A stretch of DNA of 64,000 nt, taken from Billgrantia azerbaijanica (GTDB lineage Bacteria > Pseudomonadota > Gammaproteobacteria > Pseudomonadales > Halomonadaceae). This document shows, piece after piece, positions 28,310-37,998 of the stretch; within the stretch, counting starts at the first letter, position 1, and each line of letters starts with the position of its first letter. The stretch covers positions 187,901 through 251,900 of the forward strand of contig SBLD01000006.1 in the NCBI GenBank assembly GCA_004551485.1, given 5' to 3'. The position numbers and the translations under genes are program-made. The notes beneath the pieces were generated by a model that ran no database searches, was not told the origin of the DNA, and worked only from the letters and a program-made list of their open reading frames with translations.

Positions 28310-30127
28310 ATGCTGCAAAGTATTCGTGATCGCTCCCGAAGCTGGGGCGCCAAGATCCTCGTCGGTGCCGTGGTGGCGGCGCTGGCCCTGTTCGGTATCG
28401 AGTCGCTGGTGGGGCTGTTCAGCAGTGGCAGCGATGACATAGCCAAGGTCAACGGTGAGTCCATCACCCGCCAGCAACTGGAGCTGGAGGTCCAGCGCGC
28501 CATTCGCTCGGGCCAGGTGCCGCCGGAGCAGGAACGGGCCCTGCGCGGCGAGATTCTCGACAGCCTGATCGGCGAGCAGCTGATCACGTCCTATGCCGAC
28601 GACGGTGGCCTCTACCTCTCCGAGGAGCAGGTCGACCAGGTGATCGTGATGCTGCCGGAATTCCAGGATCAGGAGGGGCGCTTCTCGCGCGAGCTGTTCC
28701 GCAACCGGCTGGCCAGTGCCGGTTTCACGCCCACCAGCTTCCGCGAAGCGCTCAAGGTGGACATGAAACGCCAGCAGCTGCAGCAGGGAATCACCCTGAG
28801 CGATTTCGCCCTGGAAAGCGAGCGCGAACGCCTGGCCGCCCTGCAGCGCCAGAGCCGCAGCTTCCGCTATCACCCCTTGGGTCCCGACGACCTGCCGGCC
28901 CCCGTCGAGGTCAGCGAGGCCGAGCTCGAGGCCTACTACGAGTCCCATGCCGACCAGTACCGGCGCCCGGAGCAGGTGCGACTCGAATACGTCATCCTGG
29001 ATCGCCAGCAGATGGCCGAGGCGCTCGACGTGAGCGACGAAGCGATCCGCGACGCCTGGGAGGCGCGAAGCCGCGAGGCCGACCGGCGCGTCTCCCACAT
29101 CATGGTGACCTTCGGCGATGAGCGTACCCGCGAGGAGGCTCGGGCGCGGCTGGAAAGCGTTCGCGAGCGACTCGCCGAAGGGGAGTCCTTTGCCGACCTG
29201 GCGCTCGAATTTTCCGATGACGCCACCACGGCCGAGCAGGGCGGGGATCTGGGCTTCATCAGCCCCGGCTTCTTTGGCGAGGCCTTCGACGATGCTGCCT
29301 TTGGCATCGGGCTCGATCAGGTGTCGGGGATCGTGGAGACGAGCAATGGCCTGCATCTGATCAAGGTCACGGAGCTCGACCTGCCGCCCCTGGAGGAGAT
29401 GCGCGACGAATTGGCGCGGGAAGTCGCACTGGAGGAGGTCGGCGACGCCTTCAATCGCCGCGAGCAGGCGCTGATCGACGAAAGCTTCGCCGCCGAGGAC
29501 CTGGCCAGCGTCGCCGAGAGCCTCGACCTGGAGCTGCAGGAGAGCGACTGGGTCTCGCGTGAGGAGGCGAGTGGCGTACTGGCCGAGCCGGGCGTGATGA
29601 GTGCGGCGTTCAGCGACGAGGTGCTGGAGGACGGCTACAACAGCGAGGTGATCGAGCTCGATGCCGACCGGCGCCTGGTGCTGCGGGTCAGCGAGCATCG
29701 CGACGCTGCCGTGCGTCCCCTGGACGAGGTGCGCGACGAGGTGCGGGCGGCCGTGGAGGCAGGCAAGGTGCGCGATGCGCTCCTCGAGGTGGCGCGTGAC
29801 CGCGTGGAGCAGCTCCGCAACGGGACCGGCAGCGATATCGAGTGGCAACGGGCCGAGGCGGTGACGCGCCAGGCCGGCGAGGTGCCGTCCTTCATCGTCG
29901 AGACGGCCTTCCAGCTGCCACATCCCGCCGGTGATCAGCCGGTCTACGGTCGGGCAAGCAGCGGCGAGCAGGTCGTGCTGATCGCCCTCGATCAGGTCAC
30001 GGATGGCGAGCCCGACGAACAGGCCGAGGCATTCGTGGCACGCCTCGTCGAGCAGCTGCGCGGCCAGGCCGCGCTGCAGGCGCTGCGCGATCACCTGCGC
30101 GACACGGCCGAGATCGAGCGCTACTGA
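28310..30127 (+). CDS. ppiD: PpiD-type periplasmic folding chaperone, SurA/parvulin family
   Basis: Membrane-anchored chaperone associated with the Sec translocon exit. 605 residues: short basic N-terminus (IRDRSRSWG), one membrane helix (about 16-36, ILVGAVVAALALFGIESL), a SurA-like helical domain with KVNGESITRQQLE, and a parvulin (PpiC) domain at about 258-355 holding SHIMVTFGD, FADLALEFSDD and GGDLGFI. A C-terminal helical domain follows. Family length is about 600-640. It follows hupB in the conserved block and is ended by a UUCG-capped terminator. Confidence 0.95.
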   Translation: MLQSIRDRSRSWGAKILVGAVVAALALFGIESLVGLFSSGSDDIAKVNGESITRQQLELEVQRAIRSGQVPPEQERALRGEILDSLIGEQLITSYADDGGLYLSEEQVDQVIVMLPEFQDQEGRFSRELFRNRLASAGFTPTSFREALKVDMKRQQLQQGITLSDFALESERERLAALQRQSRSFRYHPLGPDDLPAPVEVSEAELEAYYESHADQYRRPEQVRLEYVILDRQQMAEALDVSDEAIRDAWEARSREADRRVSHIMVTFGDERTREEARARLESVRERLAEGESFADLALEFSDDATTAEQGGDLGFISPGFFGEAFDDAAFGIGLDQVSGIVETSNGLHLIKVTELDLPPLEEMRDELAREVALEEVGDAFNRREQALIDESFAAEDLASVAESLDLELQESDWVSREEASGVLAEPGVMSAAFSDEVLEDGYNSEVIELDADRRLVLRVSEHRDAAVRPLDEVRDEVRAAVEAGKVRDALLEVARDRVEQLRNGTGSDIEWQRAEAVTRQAGEVPSFIVETAFQLPHPAGDQPVYGRASSGEQVVLIALDQVTDGEPDEQAEAFVARLVEQLRGQAALQALRDHLRDTAEIERY

Positions 30128-30156
30128 GCGACGGTCACCGTTGCCGCTGGCATGAC

Positions 30157-30178
30157 AAGGGCACCTTCGGGTGCCCTT
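30157..30178 (+). terminator. Terminator after ppiD
   Basis: AAGGGCACC-TTCG-GGTGCCCTT: perfect 9-bp stem capped by the very stable UUCG tetraloop, ending in TT. Confidence 0.75.
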
Positions 30179-30276
30179 GGCGTATGTGGCGTGGGGCGAA
30201 TCCGGCTTATACCGTTATCTTATCTTCATTGCTTTCATGAACCTGCAACGATGGTCTGGCTCGGACGACAGACTGG

Positions 30277-30293
30277 GTGTTATGTTATAACAC
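30277..30293. promoter_or_regulatory. Probable Zur operator
   Basis: GTGTTAT-GTT-ATAACAC is a perfect 7-3-7 palindrome 28 nt before the COG0523 gene. It contains the TGTTAT...ATAACA core of gammaproteobacterial Zur boxes. COG0523 GTPases are frequent Zur targets, which supports the reading. Confidence 0.7.
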
Positions 30294-30320
30294 TATTCAG
30301 GTCGGACAAAGGAGGGCGAC

Positions 30321-31364
30321 GTGACCCGAGCCCCACTCGTCAACGTGCCGGTGCATCTCGTCACCGGCTTTCTCGGCAGCGGCAAGAGCAGCCTGATCCG
30401 TGGCCTGATCGCGCAGAAACCGGCCCGGGAGACCTGGGCCGTGCTGATCAACGAGTTTGGCCAGGTGGGGATCGACCAGGCCATGTTCGATGCGCAGAGC
30501 GGGGTGGTGGTGAAGGGGCTGCCCGGCGGCTGCCTGTGCTGCCAACTGGCCTTCGTGCTCCAGGCGACGCTGGTCAACCTGCTGCACCGTCACCGTCCCG
30601 ACCGGCTGATCATCGAGCCGTCCGGGCTCGGCCATCCGGCGGGGCTGCTCGACGTGTTGCGCGGCGAGGCCTTCCAGGACGTACTCGACATTCGCGACAT
30701 CATCGCCGTGCTCGACCCACGACGCCTCGACGAGCCGCGCGTGCGCGACCACGAAACCTTTCGCGACCAACTGGCCATGGCGGATGCCATGGTGCTGACC
30801 ATGGGGGACCTGGCGAGTGCGGCGCAGCTCGAGGCGGGGCGGCGCTGGGCGGCGGGGCACTGGCCACCGCCCAAGTGGGTCGCCGAGGCGGAGCAGGGAC
30901 GGCTGCCGCTCTCGCTGCTGCTGGAGGGGGAGTCCCGCACCGCCGTGCGTGGCGCCGAGCCCGGCAGCGTCGCCCATCGCGCCCTGCGCGAGGCGGCAGG
31001 GCGCGTGGTGCAGCTGGACGACTTCGCCCTGGCGGTGCCGCCGCGTGGGCAGCCGCGGTGCGAGGCGGGGGAGGCGCTGGGCTACGCGACGCTGGGCTGG
31101 CGCTGGCATCCCGATGACGTCTTCGACCTGGATGCGTTGAGCCACCGCCTGGACGGGTTGCCCGGCGGAGTGAGAGCCAAGGGGGTGTTCCACACCGCGG
31201 ATGGCTGGAAGCTCTACAACCGCAGCGGCGGTGCCATCGAGTTGCGCCCCAGCCAGTGGCGCCAGGATTCCCGGCTGGAACTGATCGCCCCGGCGGGGGC
31301 GCTGCCCGAGGCGGCCGCGATGGAGGCGGCGTTGGCGGGCTGCCTGGTGACGGGTGCGTCCTGA
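30321..31364 (+). CDS. COG0523/CobW-family metallochaperone GTPase, probably zinc-related
   Basis: GTP-hydrolysing metal chaperone. 347 residues with P-loop GFLGSGKSS (near residue 16), INEFGQVGID (switch region), the diagnostic metal-binding GGCLCC, and EPSGLGHP. The C-terminal CobW_C domain ends with WRWHPDDVFD and FHTADGWKLYN. There is no His-rich stretch. Start is GTG at 30321 behind AAAGGAGG. The palindrome at 30277-30293 suggests repression by Zur under zinc sufficiency, so the likely job is delivering zinc to essential enzymes in scarcity (ZigA/YeiR-like) rather than cobalamin synthesis. It ends one base from the convergent lpxH. Confidence 0.9.
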   Translation: MTRAPLVNVPVHLVTGFLGSGKSSLIRGLIAQKPARETWAVLINEFGQVGIDQAMFDAQSGVVVKGLPGGCLCCQLAFVLQATLVNLLHRHRPDRLIIEPSGLGHPAGLLDVLRGEAFQDVLDIRDIIAVLDPRRLDEPRVRDHETFRDQLAMADAMVLTMGDLASAAQLEAGRRWAAGHWPPPKWVAEAEQGRLPLSLLLEGESRTAVRGAEPGSVAHRALREAAGRVVQLDDFALAVPPRGQPRCEAGEALGYATLGWRWHPDDVFDLDALSHRLDGLPGGVRAKGVFHTADGWKLYNRSGGAIELRPSQWRQDSRLELIAPAGALPEAAAMEAALAGCLVTGAS

Positions 31365-31365
31365 G

Positions 31366-32124
31366 TCAGAGCGGGAAGGGGCGCAGCTCGGGGGCCTGGC
31401 CACTCGCGACGACGATCTCCCAGCCCTGCTCGGCGGTCCAGTCGCCGAGGACATAGCGCCGGGCCGGCCGGCCGCCAAGATCGAGGGCATGCACGGCGGG
31501 ACGGTGGGTGTGACCGTGGATCAGGGTGCTCACCCCGTGCGCCCGCATGATGCGGGCCACCTCGTCCGGCGTGACGTCCATGATCGCCTCGGCCTTGTTG
31601 GAGGTCGCCTCTCCCGACTGCTCGCGCAGGGAGCGGGCCAGCGCCAGGCGGTCGGGAACCGGCAGGGCGAGGATCTGCTGCTGCCAGGCCGGGTTGCGGG
31701 CCTGGGTGCGGAAGGCCTGGTAGGTGGTGTCGCGGGTGCACAGGCTGTCGCCGTGCATCAGCAGCACCGGCTCGCCGCCAAGTTCCACCACGCTGGGGTC
31801 GGGCAGCAGGGTGGCGCCCGCCTCGGCGGCGAAGCGCTCGCCGAGCAGGAAGTCGCGATTGCCGTGCATCAGGTAGAGGGCGGTGCCGGCATCGCTCAGG
31901 CGGCGCAGGGCGCTGACGACCCGCGTCGCCAGCTCGGCGTTGCCGGTCGGGTCGGCGTCTCCCAGGTCGAGCAGGTCGTCGCCGATCCAGGCATCGAAGA
32001 AATCGCCGAGGATGTAGAGGGCCGCAGCGCCGTGGGCGCGGCGCTCGAGCCAGTCGAGAAAGCGCGCGCCGAGCTCGGGGTCGCCGGGGTGCAGGTGCAG
32101 GTCGGAAATCAGCAGGGTCGTCAT
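31366..32124 (-). CDS. lpxH: UDP-2,3-diacylglucosamine diphosphatase
   Basis: Peripheral inner-membrane hydrolase of lipid A synthesis producing lipid X and UMP. 252 residues of the calcineurin-like phosphoesterase family. The five metal-binding blocks are LISDLHL, ILGDFFDAW, LMHGNRDF, LMHGDSLCT and LIHGHTHRP. It lies 81 nt downstream of ppiB on the same strand, the common ppiB-lpxH order, but a hairpin stands between them. Confidence 0.95.
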   Translation of the reverse strand: MTTLLISDLHLHPGDPELGARFLDWLERRAHGAAALYILGDFFDAWIGDDLLDLGDADPTGNAELATRVVSALRRLSDAGTALYLMHGNRDFLLGERFAAEAGATLLPDPSVVELGGEPVLLMHGDSLCTRDTTYQAFRTQARNPAWQQQILALPVPDRLALARSLREQSGEATSNKAEAIMDVTPDEVARIMRAHGVSTLIHGHTHRPAVHALDLGGRPARRYVLGDWTAEQGWEIVVASGQAPELRPFPL

Positions 32125-32176
32125 GGGCCTTGTCTCGCGGGGCGCGTGCCGTGGCAGGGCGGGGCGTTGAACGAAA

Positions 32177-32198
32177 GCGCCCGCCGGAGGGCGGGCGC
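32177..32198 (-). terminator. Hairpin between ppiB and lpxH
   Basis: GCGCCCGCC (32177-32185) and GGCGGGCGC (32190-32198) pair perfectly around a 4-nt loop. On the minus strand the stem is followed by TTTCGTT, so partial termination after ppiB is plausible. Confidence 0.55.
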
Positions 32199-32205
32199 GA
32201 ATGGC

Positions 32206-32715
32206 TCAGCTGTCGCTGCCCGGCTCGGCGACATAGGCGTGCTGGATGACGACGTCCTCGGCCGGCACGTCGGCGTGCATGCCGCGCCGCGTGGTCGGCA
32301 CGGCCTTGATCTTCTCGACGACGTCCATGCCCTCGACCACCCGGCCGAACACGCAGTAGCCCCAGCCCTGGATGGATTTGCCGCTGTGGTTGAGGAAATC
32401 GTTGTCGGCCACGTTGATGAAGAACTGGGCGGTGGCCGAGTGCGGATCCTGGGTGCGCGCCATGGCCAGGGTGCCGACGCCGTTCTTCAAACCATTGTCG
32501 GCCTCGTTCTCGATGGGGTCGCGGGTGGGCTTCTGGTTGAAGTCGGTGTCGAAGCCGCCGCCCTGCACCATGAAGCCGTCGATCACGCGGTGGAAGAGGG
32601 TGCCGTCGTAGAAGCCATCGCGGACGTACCGTTCGAAGTTGTCGGCCGTCTTCGGTGCCTTGTCATGGTCGAGCTCGACGTGGATGTCGCCGAAATTGGT
32701 CTGCAGAATGATCAT
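32206..32715 (-). CDS. ppiB: Cytoplasmic peptidyl-prolyl cis-trans isomerase B (cyclophilin)
   Basis: Cyclophilin of 169 residues with the family core [30 protein letters not shown] and the later [17 protein letters not shown]. No signal peptide, so cytoplasmic. The start is [10 protein letters not shown] at 32715 with AGGAAC upstream; the longer open frame would run through the ppiB/glnS promoter region and has no cyclophilin sequence. Divergent from glnS. Confidence 0.95.
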   Translation of the reverse strand: MIILQTNFGDIHVELDHDKAPKTADNFERYVRDGFYDGTLFHRVIDGFMVQGGGFDTDFNQKPTRDPIENEADNGLKNGVGTLAMARTQDPHSATAQFFINVADNDFLNHSGKSIQGWGYCVFGRVVEGMDVVEKIKAVPTTRRGMHADVPAEDVVIQHAYVAEPGSDS

Positions 32716-32783
32716 CGATGGTTCCTGTGCGCCAGAACATGGGGCTGAGGGACGCGCCTTGGCGCTGCCCGTTGCCGTGGCGC

Positions 32784-32789
32784 TATAAT
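32784..32789 (+). promoter_or_regulatory. -10 element of the glnS-cysS promoter
   Basis: A perfect TATAAT about 110 nt upstream of glnS. TTGGCG lies 19 nt upstream of it, a little far for an ideal -35. The 5' leader that results is over 100 nt with no recognised element. Confidence 0.5.
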
Positions 32790-32899
32790 AGCGGTTTTGC
32801 ATCGAGACGCGAAACCGAGCCGCGGCGGCAGAGATCGCTGCCGGGCGCGTTTCCTTGCATTCACAGGCCCGCGAATCAACCAGAGGTTGCTGCATCCAC

Positions 32900-34594
32900 A
32901 TGACCACCGAAACCGCCAGCGCGCCGAATTTCATTCGCAATCAGATTCAGGAGGAGATCGAGGCCGGACGCAGCGGCAAGATCGTGACCCGCTTCCCGCC
33001 GGAGCCCAACGGCTTCCTGCACATCGGCCATGCCAAGTCGATCTGCCTGAATTTCGGCTTGGCCGAGCAGTTCGGTGGCGACTGTCATCTGCGCTTCGAT
33101 GACACCAACCCGGCGAAGGAGGAGCAGGCCTACATCGACGCCATCAAGGCCGACGTCAGCTGGCTGGGCTTCGAGTGGGCGGGCGCCGTGCGCTTCGCCT
33201 CCGACTATTTCGACCAGCTCTACGCCTGGGCGCAGCACCTGGTGCGCGAGGGCAAGGCCTACGTCGACGACCTCTCGCCGGACGAGATCCGCGAGTACCG
33301 CGGCACCCTCACCGAGCCGGGACGCCCCAGCCCGTGGCGCGAGCGCAGCGTCGCCGAGAACCTCGATCTGCTCGAGCGCATGCGCGTCGGCGAGTTCGCC
33401 GAGGGCGAGAAGGTGCTGCGGGCCAAGATCGACATGGCCGCGCCCAACATCAACCTGCGCGACCCCATCCTCTACCGCATCCGCCACGCCAGCCATCACC
33501 AGACCGGTGATGCGTGGAAGATCTACCCCTCCTACGACTTCGCCCATGGCCAGTCGGATGCCATCGAAGGGGTGACGCACTCCATCTGCACCCTGGAGTT
33601 CGAGGATCACCGGCCGCTCTACGAGTGGTTCCTGGACAACCTGCCGGTACCGGCAAAGCCGCGGCAGATCGAGTTCGCGCGGCTCAACATGAACTACACC
33701 CTCACCTCCAAGCGCAAGCTCAAGCTGCTGGTGGACAAGGGCATCGTCGACGGCTGGGACGACCCGCGCCTGCCGACCCTCTCCGGGATGCGCCGGCGCG
33801 GCTATACCCCGGCGTCGGTCCGCAGGTTCTGCGAGATGATCGGCGTCACCCGCGCCGACGGCGGCCTGGTCGACATCGCCATGCTCTACCACGCCATCCG
33901 CGCCGACCTCGAGGACAACGCGCCGCGCGCCATGTGCGTGCTGAAGCCGCTCAAGGTGGTACTGAGCAACGTGCCCGAGGAGTTCGAGGAGGTCTACGAG
34001 GTCCCCGGCCACCCGGCGCGGGAGGACATGGCCGTGCGCCGCGTGCCCTTCACCCGCGAGATCTATATCGACCGCGACGACTTCATGGAGGAGCCGCCGA
34101 AGAAGTTCTTCCGCCTGGCGCCGGGCAAGGAGGTGCGGCTGCGCAACAGCTACGTGATCCGCTGCGACGAGGTGGTGAAGGACGACGCCGGCGAGATTGC
34201 TGAGCTGCGCTGCTCGGTGGACTTCGACACCCTGGGCAAGAATCCCGAGGGGCGCAAGGTCAAGGGCGTGATCCACTGGGTCAGCGCCGCCCATGGCGTG
34301 CCCATGGAGGTACGCCTGTACGACAACCTCTTCCAGGTCGAGCAGCCCGACAAGGACAAGGACGCCGATTTCCTCGAGCACCTGAATCCCGAGTCGCTGG
34401 TCACCGTGCAGGCCGTCGGCGAGCCGAGCCTGGCCGACGCCGCCCCCGAGTCGCGCTTCCAGTTCGAGCGAGTCGGCTACTTCTGCGCCGACCGCCATGC
34501 CTGTCGCGAGGGCAAGCTGGTCTTCAACCGCACCGTGGGGCTCAAGGACAGCTGGGCCCGAATCCAGAAGAAAGACGGCCACAAGAAGGGCTGA
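32900..34594 (+). CDS. glnS: Glutaminyl-tRNA synthetase
   Basis: Charges tRNA-Gln. 564 residues, class I synthetase with the HIGH-type motif [16 protein letters not shown] near residue 37 and the KMSKS-equivalent in [10 protein letters not shown] near 270. The C-terminal half gives the anticodon-binding beta-barrels. Direct GlnRS rather than the amidation route is typical of gammaproteobacteria. The ATG at 32900 is chosen because conserved sequence begins shortly after; the ribosome-binding site is weak (GAGG at 13 nt). cysS starts one base after its stop. Confidence 0.97.
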   Translation: MTTETASAPNFIRNQIQEEIEAGRSGKIVTRFPPEPNGFLHIGHAKSICLNFGLAEQFGGDCHLRFDDTNPAKEEQAYIDAIKADVSWLGFEWAGAVRFASDYFDQLYAWAQHLVREGKAYVDDLSPDEIREYRGTLTEPGRPSPWRERSVAENLDLLERMRVGEFAEGEKVLRAKIDMAAPNINLRDPILYRIRHASHHQTGDAWKIYPSYDFAHGQSDAIEGVTHSICTLEFEDHRPLYEWFLDNLPVPAKPRQIEFARLNMNYTLTSKRKLKLLVDKGIVDGWDDPRLPTLSGMRRRGYTPASVRRFCEMIGVTRADGGLVDIAMLYHAIRADLEDNAPRAMCVLKPLKVVLSNVPEEFEEVYEVPGHPAREDMAVRRVPFTREIYIDRDDFMEEPPKKFFRLAPGKEVRLRNSYVIRCDEVVKDDAGEIAELRCSVDFDTLGKNPEGRKVKGVIHWVSAAHGVPMEVRLYDNLFQVEQPDKDKDADFLEHLNPESLVTVQAVGEPSLADAAPESRFQFERVGYFCADRHACREGKLVFNRTVGLKDSWARIQKKDGHKKG

Positions 34595-34595
34595 C

Positions 34596-35996
34596 ATGCA
34601 GATCTACAACACGCTGACGCGTCGCAAGGAAACCTTCTCCCCCATCGAGCCGGGCAAGGTCCGCATGTACGTCTGCGGCATGACCGTCTACGACTACTGC
34701 CACCTCGGCCATGCCCGGGTGATGGTGGCCTTCGACGTCATCACCCGCTACCTGCGCTGGCGCGGTTACGACGTCGACTACGTGCGCAACATCACCGACA
34801 TCGACGACAAGATCCTGCGTCGCGCCGAGGAGAACGATGAAACCATCACCGCCCTCACCGAGCGCATGATCGCCGCCATGCACGAGGACGAGGCGCGGCT
34901 GGGCGTGCTGCGCCCCGATCACGAGCCGCGCGCCACGCGCCACGTGGGCGACATCATCGCCATGATCGAGACGCTGGTCGACAAGGGCTACGCCTACGCC
35001 GCCGACAACGGCGACGTCTACTACCGCGTGCGTCGCTTCGCCGACTACGGCAAGCTCAACAACCGCGACCCCGACGAGATGCGCGCCGGGGCGCGCGTGG
35101 AGGTGGACGAGCACAAGGAGGACCCGCTGGACTTCGTACTGTGGAAGGCGGCCAAGGCCGGCGAGGCGAGCTGGCCCTCGCCCTGGGGCGAGGGGCGCCC
35201 CGGCTGGCACATCGAGTGCTCCGCCATGTCCAAGTGCTGCCTGGGCGAGACCTTCGACATCCACGGCGGCGGTCCCGATCTCACCTTCCCCCATCACGAG
35301 AACGAGATCGCCCAGAGTGAGGCGGCCAACGACAAGCCCTTCGTCAACACCTGGATGCACGCCGGGGCGGTACGCGTCAACCAAGAGAAGATGTCCAAGT
35401 CGCTCGGCAACTTCTTCACCATCCGCGAGGTGCTCGAAGTCCACGACCCGGAGGTGGTGCGCTACCTGCTGGTGGCGAGCCACTACCGTAGCCCCATCAA
35501 CTATGCGCCGGAGTCGCTCCTGGAGGCGCGCCGCTCGCTGGAGCGCTTCTACACGGCCCTCGAGGGCGTCACGCCGACCGACGGGAGCGTGGACGGGCGC
35601 TTCGCCGAGCGCTTCGTTGCGGCGATGGACGACGACTTCAATACCCCCGAGGCGCTCTCGGCGCTCTTCGAGCTGGTACGCGAGCTAAACCGGGCCAAGC
35701 AGGAGGCGCCCGAGCAGGCGCCGGCGCTGGCCTTCGAGCTCAGGCGCCTGGCAGGCGTGCTGGGGCTGCTCGGCCAGGAGCCGTCACGCTTCCTCCAGGG
35801 GGGCGCGACGGCGCTGCCGCTGCCGGAGGCCGAGATCGAGGCGAAGATCGCTGCGCGCGCCGAGGCCAAGCGGGCCCGGGACTTCGCCACCGCGGATGCC
35901 ATTCGCGACGAGCTGGCCGCGCTCGGCATCCTGCTCAAGGATTCTCGGGAGGGGACACGCTGGGTGTACGAGCCGCCCGCCGGCGAGGGCGAGTGA
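34596..35996 (+). CDS. cysS: Cysteinyl-tRNA synthetase
   Basis: Charges tRNA-Cys. 466 residues, class I, with [17 protein letters not shown] (zinc Cys and HIGH-type motif), the zinc-ligand region [20 protein letters not shown] and the KMSKS loop [11 protein letters not shown]. It begins one base after glnS, so the two synthetases are one transcript. It converges on the DUF1853 gene. Confidence 0.97.
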   Translation: MQIYNTLTRRKETFSPIEPGKVRMYVCGMTVYDYCHLGHARVMVAFDVITRYLRWRGYDVDYVRNITDIDDKILRRAEENDETITALTERMIAAMHEDEARLGVLRPDHEPRATRHVGDIIAMIETLVDKGYAYAADNGDVYYRVRRFADYGKLNNRDPDEMRAGARVEVDEHKEDPLDFVLWKAAKAGEASWPSPWGEGRPGWHIECSAMSKCCLGETFDIHGGGPDLTFPHHENEIAQSEAANDKPFVNTWMHAGAVRVNQEKMSKSLGNFFTIREVLEVHDPEVVRYLLVASHYRSPINYAPESLLEARRSLERFYTALEGVTPTDGSVDGRFAERFVAAMDDDFNTPEALSALFELVRELNRAKQEAPEQAPALAFELRRLAGVLGLLGQEPSRFLQGGATALPLPEAEIEAKIAARAEAKRARDFATADAIRDELAALGILLKDSREGTRWVYEPPAGEGE

Positions 35997-36014
35997 TGGC
36001 GGCCGCCCGGGCCG

Positions 36015-36986
36015 TCATGGCGCGGGCGGCAGCGGGATCTGCAGTGGCCAGGCGTCGCTCACCACGAACAGCCTATCGGTGATGTCGCCGGTGGCGAGCG
36101 CCACCTGCACGGGCGTGGCAGGGCCGGCGAAGTGCTGGGCCAGCCGTGCCTCCAGGTCGCGCAACCGCGTGAAGGCGTGCCTGCGCGGCGGGGCCAGCCA
36201 GTGAGGCTTGGCCAGCCAGGCGGCGCGGGTCGTGCGCGGCAGGACGTCGCGCAGGTCGCGCCACTCCCCCCAGGGTACCCAGCGCCCGCGCCAGTGGCCC
36301 GGTGCGCTGCCGCGTGGGGCGGGCAGCGCCTGGCGCCACGGCTGGAAGAGCACGCCGGGCATGGCCAGCCGGCGCAGGATCGGTTGCTTCGCGTCCAGGT
36401 GGGCGAGGTGCGGGGCGAGTTCGAGGCGGATCGCCTCGCGCGTCTCGGCCTGGTCGGTCAGCGTGAGCTGGTGGCGGCGCAGGTGGGCGAGCTTGCTGGC
36501 CAGGCTGTCGGCGCCGCCGGGGCCGATCCAGCGGGCCGGGGCGGCGGCATCGCCGGGGCCTTCCGGCAGTCCCAGGTAGAACTTGATCGCCACCTCCAGG
36601 TGGATCAGCGTCTTCCGGTCCCGTTGACGGTAGAGCAGGTCCAACTCGCCCAGGGTGAGCTTGCCGCGGTGGACCCTGAGATTGTGGGCCAGCAGGCAGG
36701 TGCCCGGCGCGCGGTCGAGCAGGAACTGCCAGAGGCGTTCGTGATAGAGGCCCATGCGGCCGTTCACGGTGTCGCCGACCCGCCGCTCGAGCGCCTCGGG
36801 GGCCGCTTCGAGGTCGTCGAAAAAGGCGGTGAGGCGGGCGGGGTCGCCGAGCCCCAGCTCGTCGCGACTCGGGCGGCCCGGCCAACTGGCGTCGACCAGG
36901 TCCGGTGCGAGCAGCAGCCACGCCAGGTCCCTCACCAGGGGGTGATGGCAGCGGGCGAGCAGGGCATCGGCGGTGGCATCGGGCAT
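36015..36986 (-). CDS. DUF1853-family protein
   Basis: 323 residues of unknown function. Family-type features are HPLVRDLAWLLLAPDLV at the N-terminus, a central LGELDLLYRQRDRKTLIHLEVAIKFYL split by short gaps, and LPRTTRAAWLAKPHW near the end. The E-D/E-x-K-like core LGELDLL...LHLEVAIK resembles a PD-(D/E)XK nuclease-type fold; that is my inference. The ATG at 36986 is preferred because the one at 37055 would place the start over the divergent promoter region, but neither has a good ribosome-binding site. Confidence 0.75.
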   Translation of the reverse strand: MPDATADALLARCHHPLVRDLAWLLLAPDLVDASWPGRPSRDELGLGDPARLTAFFDDLEAAPEALERRVGDTVNGRMGLYHERLWQFLLDRAPGTCLLAHNLRVHRGKLTLGELDLLYRQRDRKTLIHLEVAIKFYLGLPEGPGDAAAPARWIGPGGADSLASKLAHLRRHQLTLTDQAETREAIRLELAPHLAHLDAKQPILRRLAMPGVLFQPWRQALPAPRGSAPGHWRGRWVPWGEWRDLRDVLPRTTRAAWLAKPHWLAPPRRHAFTRLRDLEARLAQHFAGPATPVQVALATGDITDRLFVVSDAWPLQIPLPPAP

Positions 36987-37015
36987 GGTGGCAAGCGCGG
37001 CGTTGAGATCGGCGT

Positions 37016-37045
37016 CTGACAGCCAAACTGTACACGCCTTATACT
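37016..37045 (+). promoter_or_regulatory. Promoter of the osmoprotectant ABC operon
   Basis: CTGACA (37016-37021) and TATACT (37040-37045) are 18 nt apart, 33 nt upstream of the binding-protein start. On the other strand TTGGTT and TATAAG (16 nt spacing) overlap it and would serve the divergent DUF1853 gene, so the two promoters may compete. Confidence 0.55.
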
Positions 37046-37077
37046 CTGCGTACATTCCCAACCAACGGGTGGTGACG

Positions 37078-37995
37078 ATGAACCGCACCCTGTCCGGCCT
37101 GGCGGCGTTGGCCGCCGGCTCCCTGCTCACGCTCTCCTTCGCCCACGCCGTCGAGCCCGTGGTGGTCGCCTCCAAGATCGACACCGAGGGCTCGGTGCTG
37201 GGACAGCTGATCCTGCAGCGGTTGGAGGCGGCCGGCATCGAGACCGAGGACCGGCTGCAGCTGGGCGGTACCAGCATCGTGCGCGAGGCACTGCTGGCCG
37301 GGGAGATCGACATCTACCCCGAGTACACCGGCAACGGCGCCTTCTTCTTCGACATGACCGGCAGCGACGTCTGGCACGACGCCGATAAGGCGCTGGCCAC
37401 GGTGCGTGAGCGCGATGCCGAGAACGGCCTGGTGTGGCTCACCCCCGCCGATGCCAACAACACCTGGGCGATGAGCGTGCGGGCCGACCTGGCCGAGGAG
37501 CACGACCTCCACACGCTCGAGGACCTGGCCGGCTACCTGGCCGACGGTGGCGAGTTCAAGTTCGCCGCCAGCGCCGAGTTCGTGGAGTCCCCGCAGGCCC
37601 TGCCGGCCTTCCAGGAGGCCTACGGTTTCGAGCTCTCCGCCGAGCAGCTGCTGGTCCTTTCCGGCGGCAACACGGCCGCCACCATGCGCGCCGCCGCCCA
37701 GCGGACGAGCGGCGTGAATGGCGCCATGACCTACGGCACCGACGGTGGTCTCGGCGCCCTGGGGCTGGTGGTGCTGGACGACACCCAGGGCGTGCAGCCC
37801 GTCTATCAGCCGGCCCCGGTCGTCCGCGAGTCGGTGCTCGAGGCGCACCCGGAGATCGAGACGCTGCTCGAACCGGTCTTCCGCGCCCTCGACCTCGAGA
37901 CCCTGCAGCGGCTCAACGGCGAGGTGGCGGTGAACGGGGTCGACCCGCGCCGGGTGGCGGCGGAGTTCCTCGCCGATCTCCAGGCAGCGGAGTAG
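37078..37995 (+). CDS. Osmoprotectant/glycine-betaine-type ABC transporter substrate-binding protein
   Basis: Periplasmic OpuAC-like binding protein, 305 residues. The N-terminal signal peptide (MNRTLSGLAALAAGSLLTLS to AHA) is followed by VVVASKIDTEGSVLGQL, IYPEYTGNGAFFF and NTAATMRAAAQRTSGVNGAM, in the pattern of E. coli YehZ/OsmF. First gene of a four-gene operon in the same order as yehZYXW (binding protein, permease, ATPase, permease). YehZ systems have low affinity for betaine and are linked to stationary phase and osmotic stress, so the exact ligand is uncertain. Confidence 0.9.
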   Translation: MNRTLSGLAALAAGSLLTLSFAHAVEPVVVASKIDTEGSVLGQLILQRLEAAGIETEDRLQLGGTSIVREALLAGEIDIYPEYTGNGAFFFDMTGSDVWHDADKALATVRERDAENGLVWLTPADANNTWAMSVRADLAEEHDLHTLEDLAGYLADGGEFKFAASAEFVESPQALPAFQEAYGFELSAEQLLVLSGGNTAATMRAAAQRTSGVNGAMTYGTDGGLGALGLVVLDDTQGVQPVYQPAPVVRESVLEAHPEIETLLEPVFRALDLETLQRLNGEVAVNGVDPRRVAAEFLADLQAAE

Positions 37996-37998
37996 GGC

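Noticed and set aside
30321-31364. Cobalamin synthesis CobW proper
   Set aside because: No cob genes nearby; the Zur-like operator fits a zinc-related COG0523 member better.
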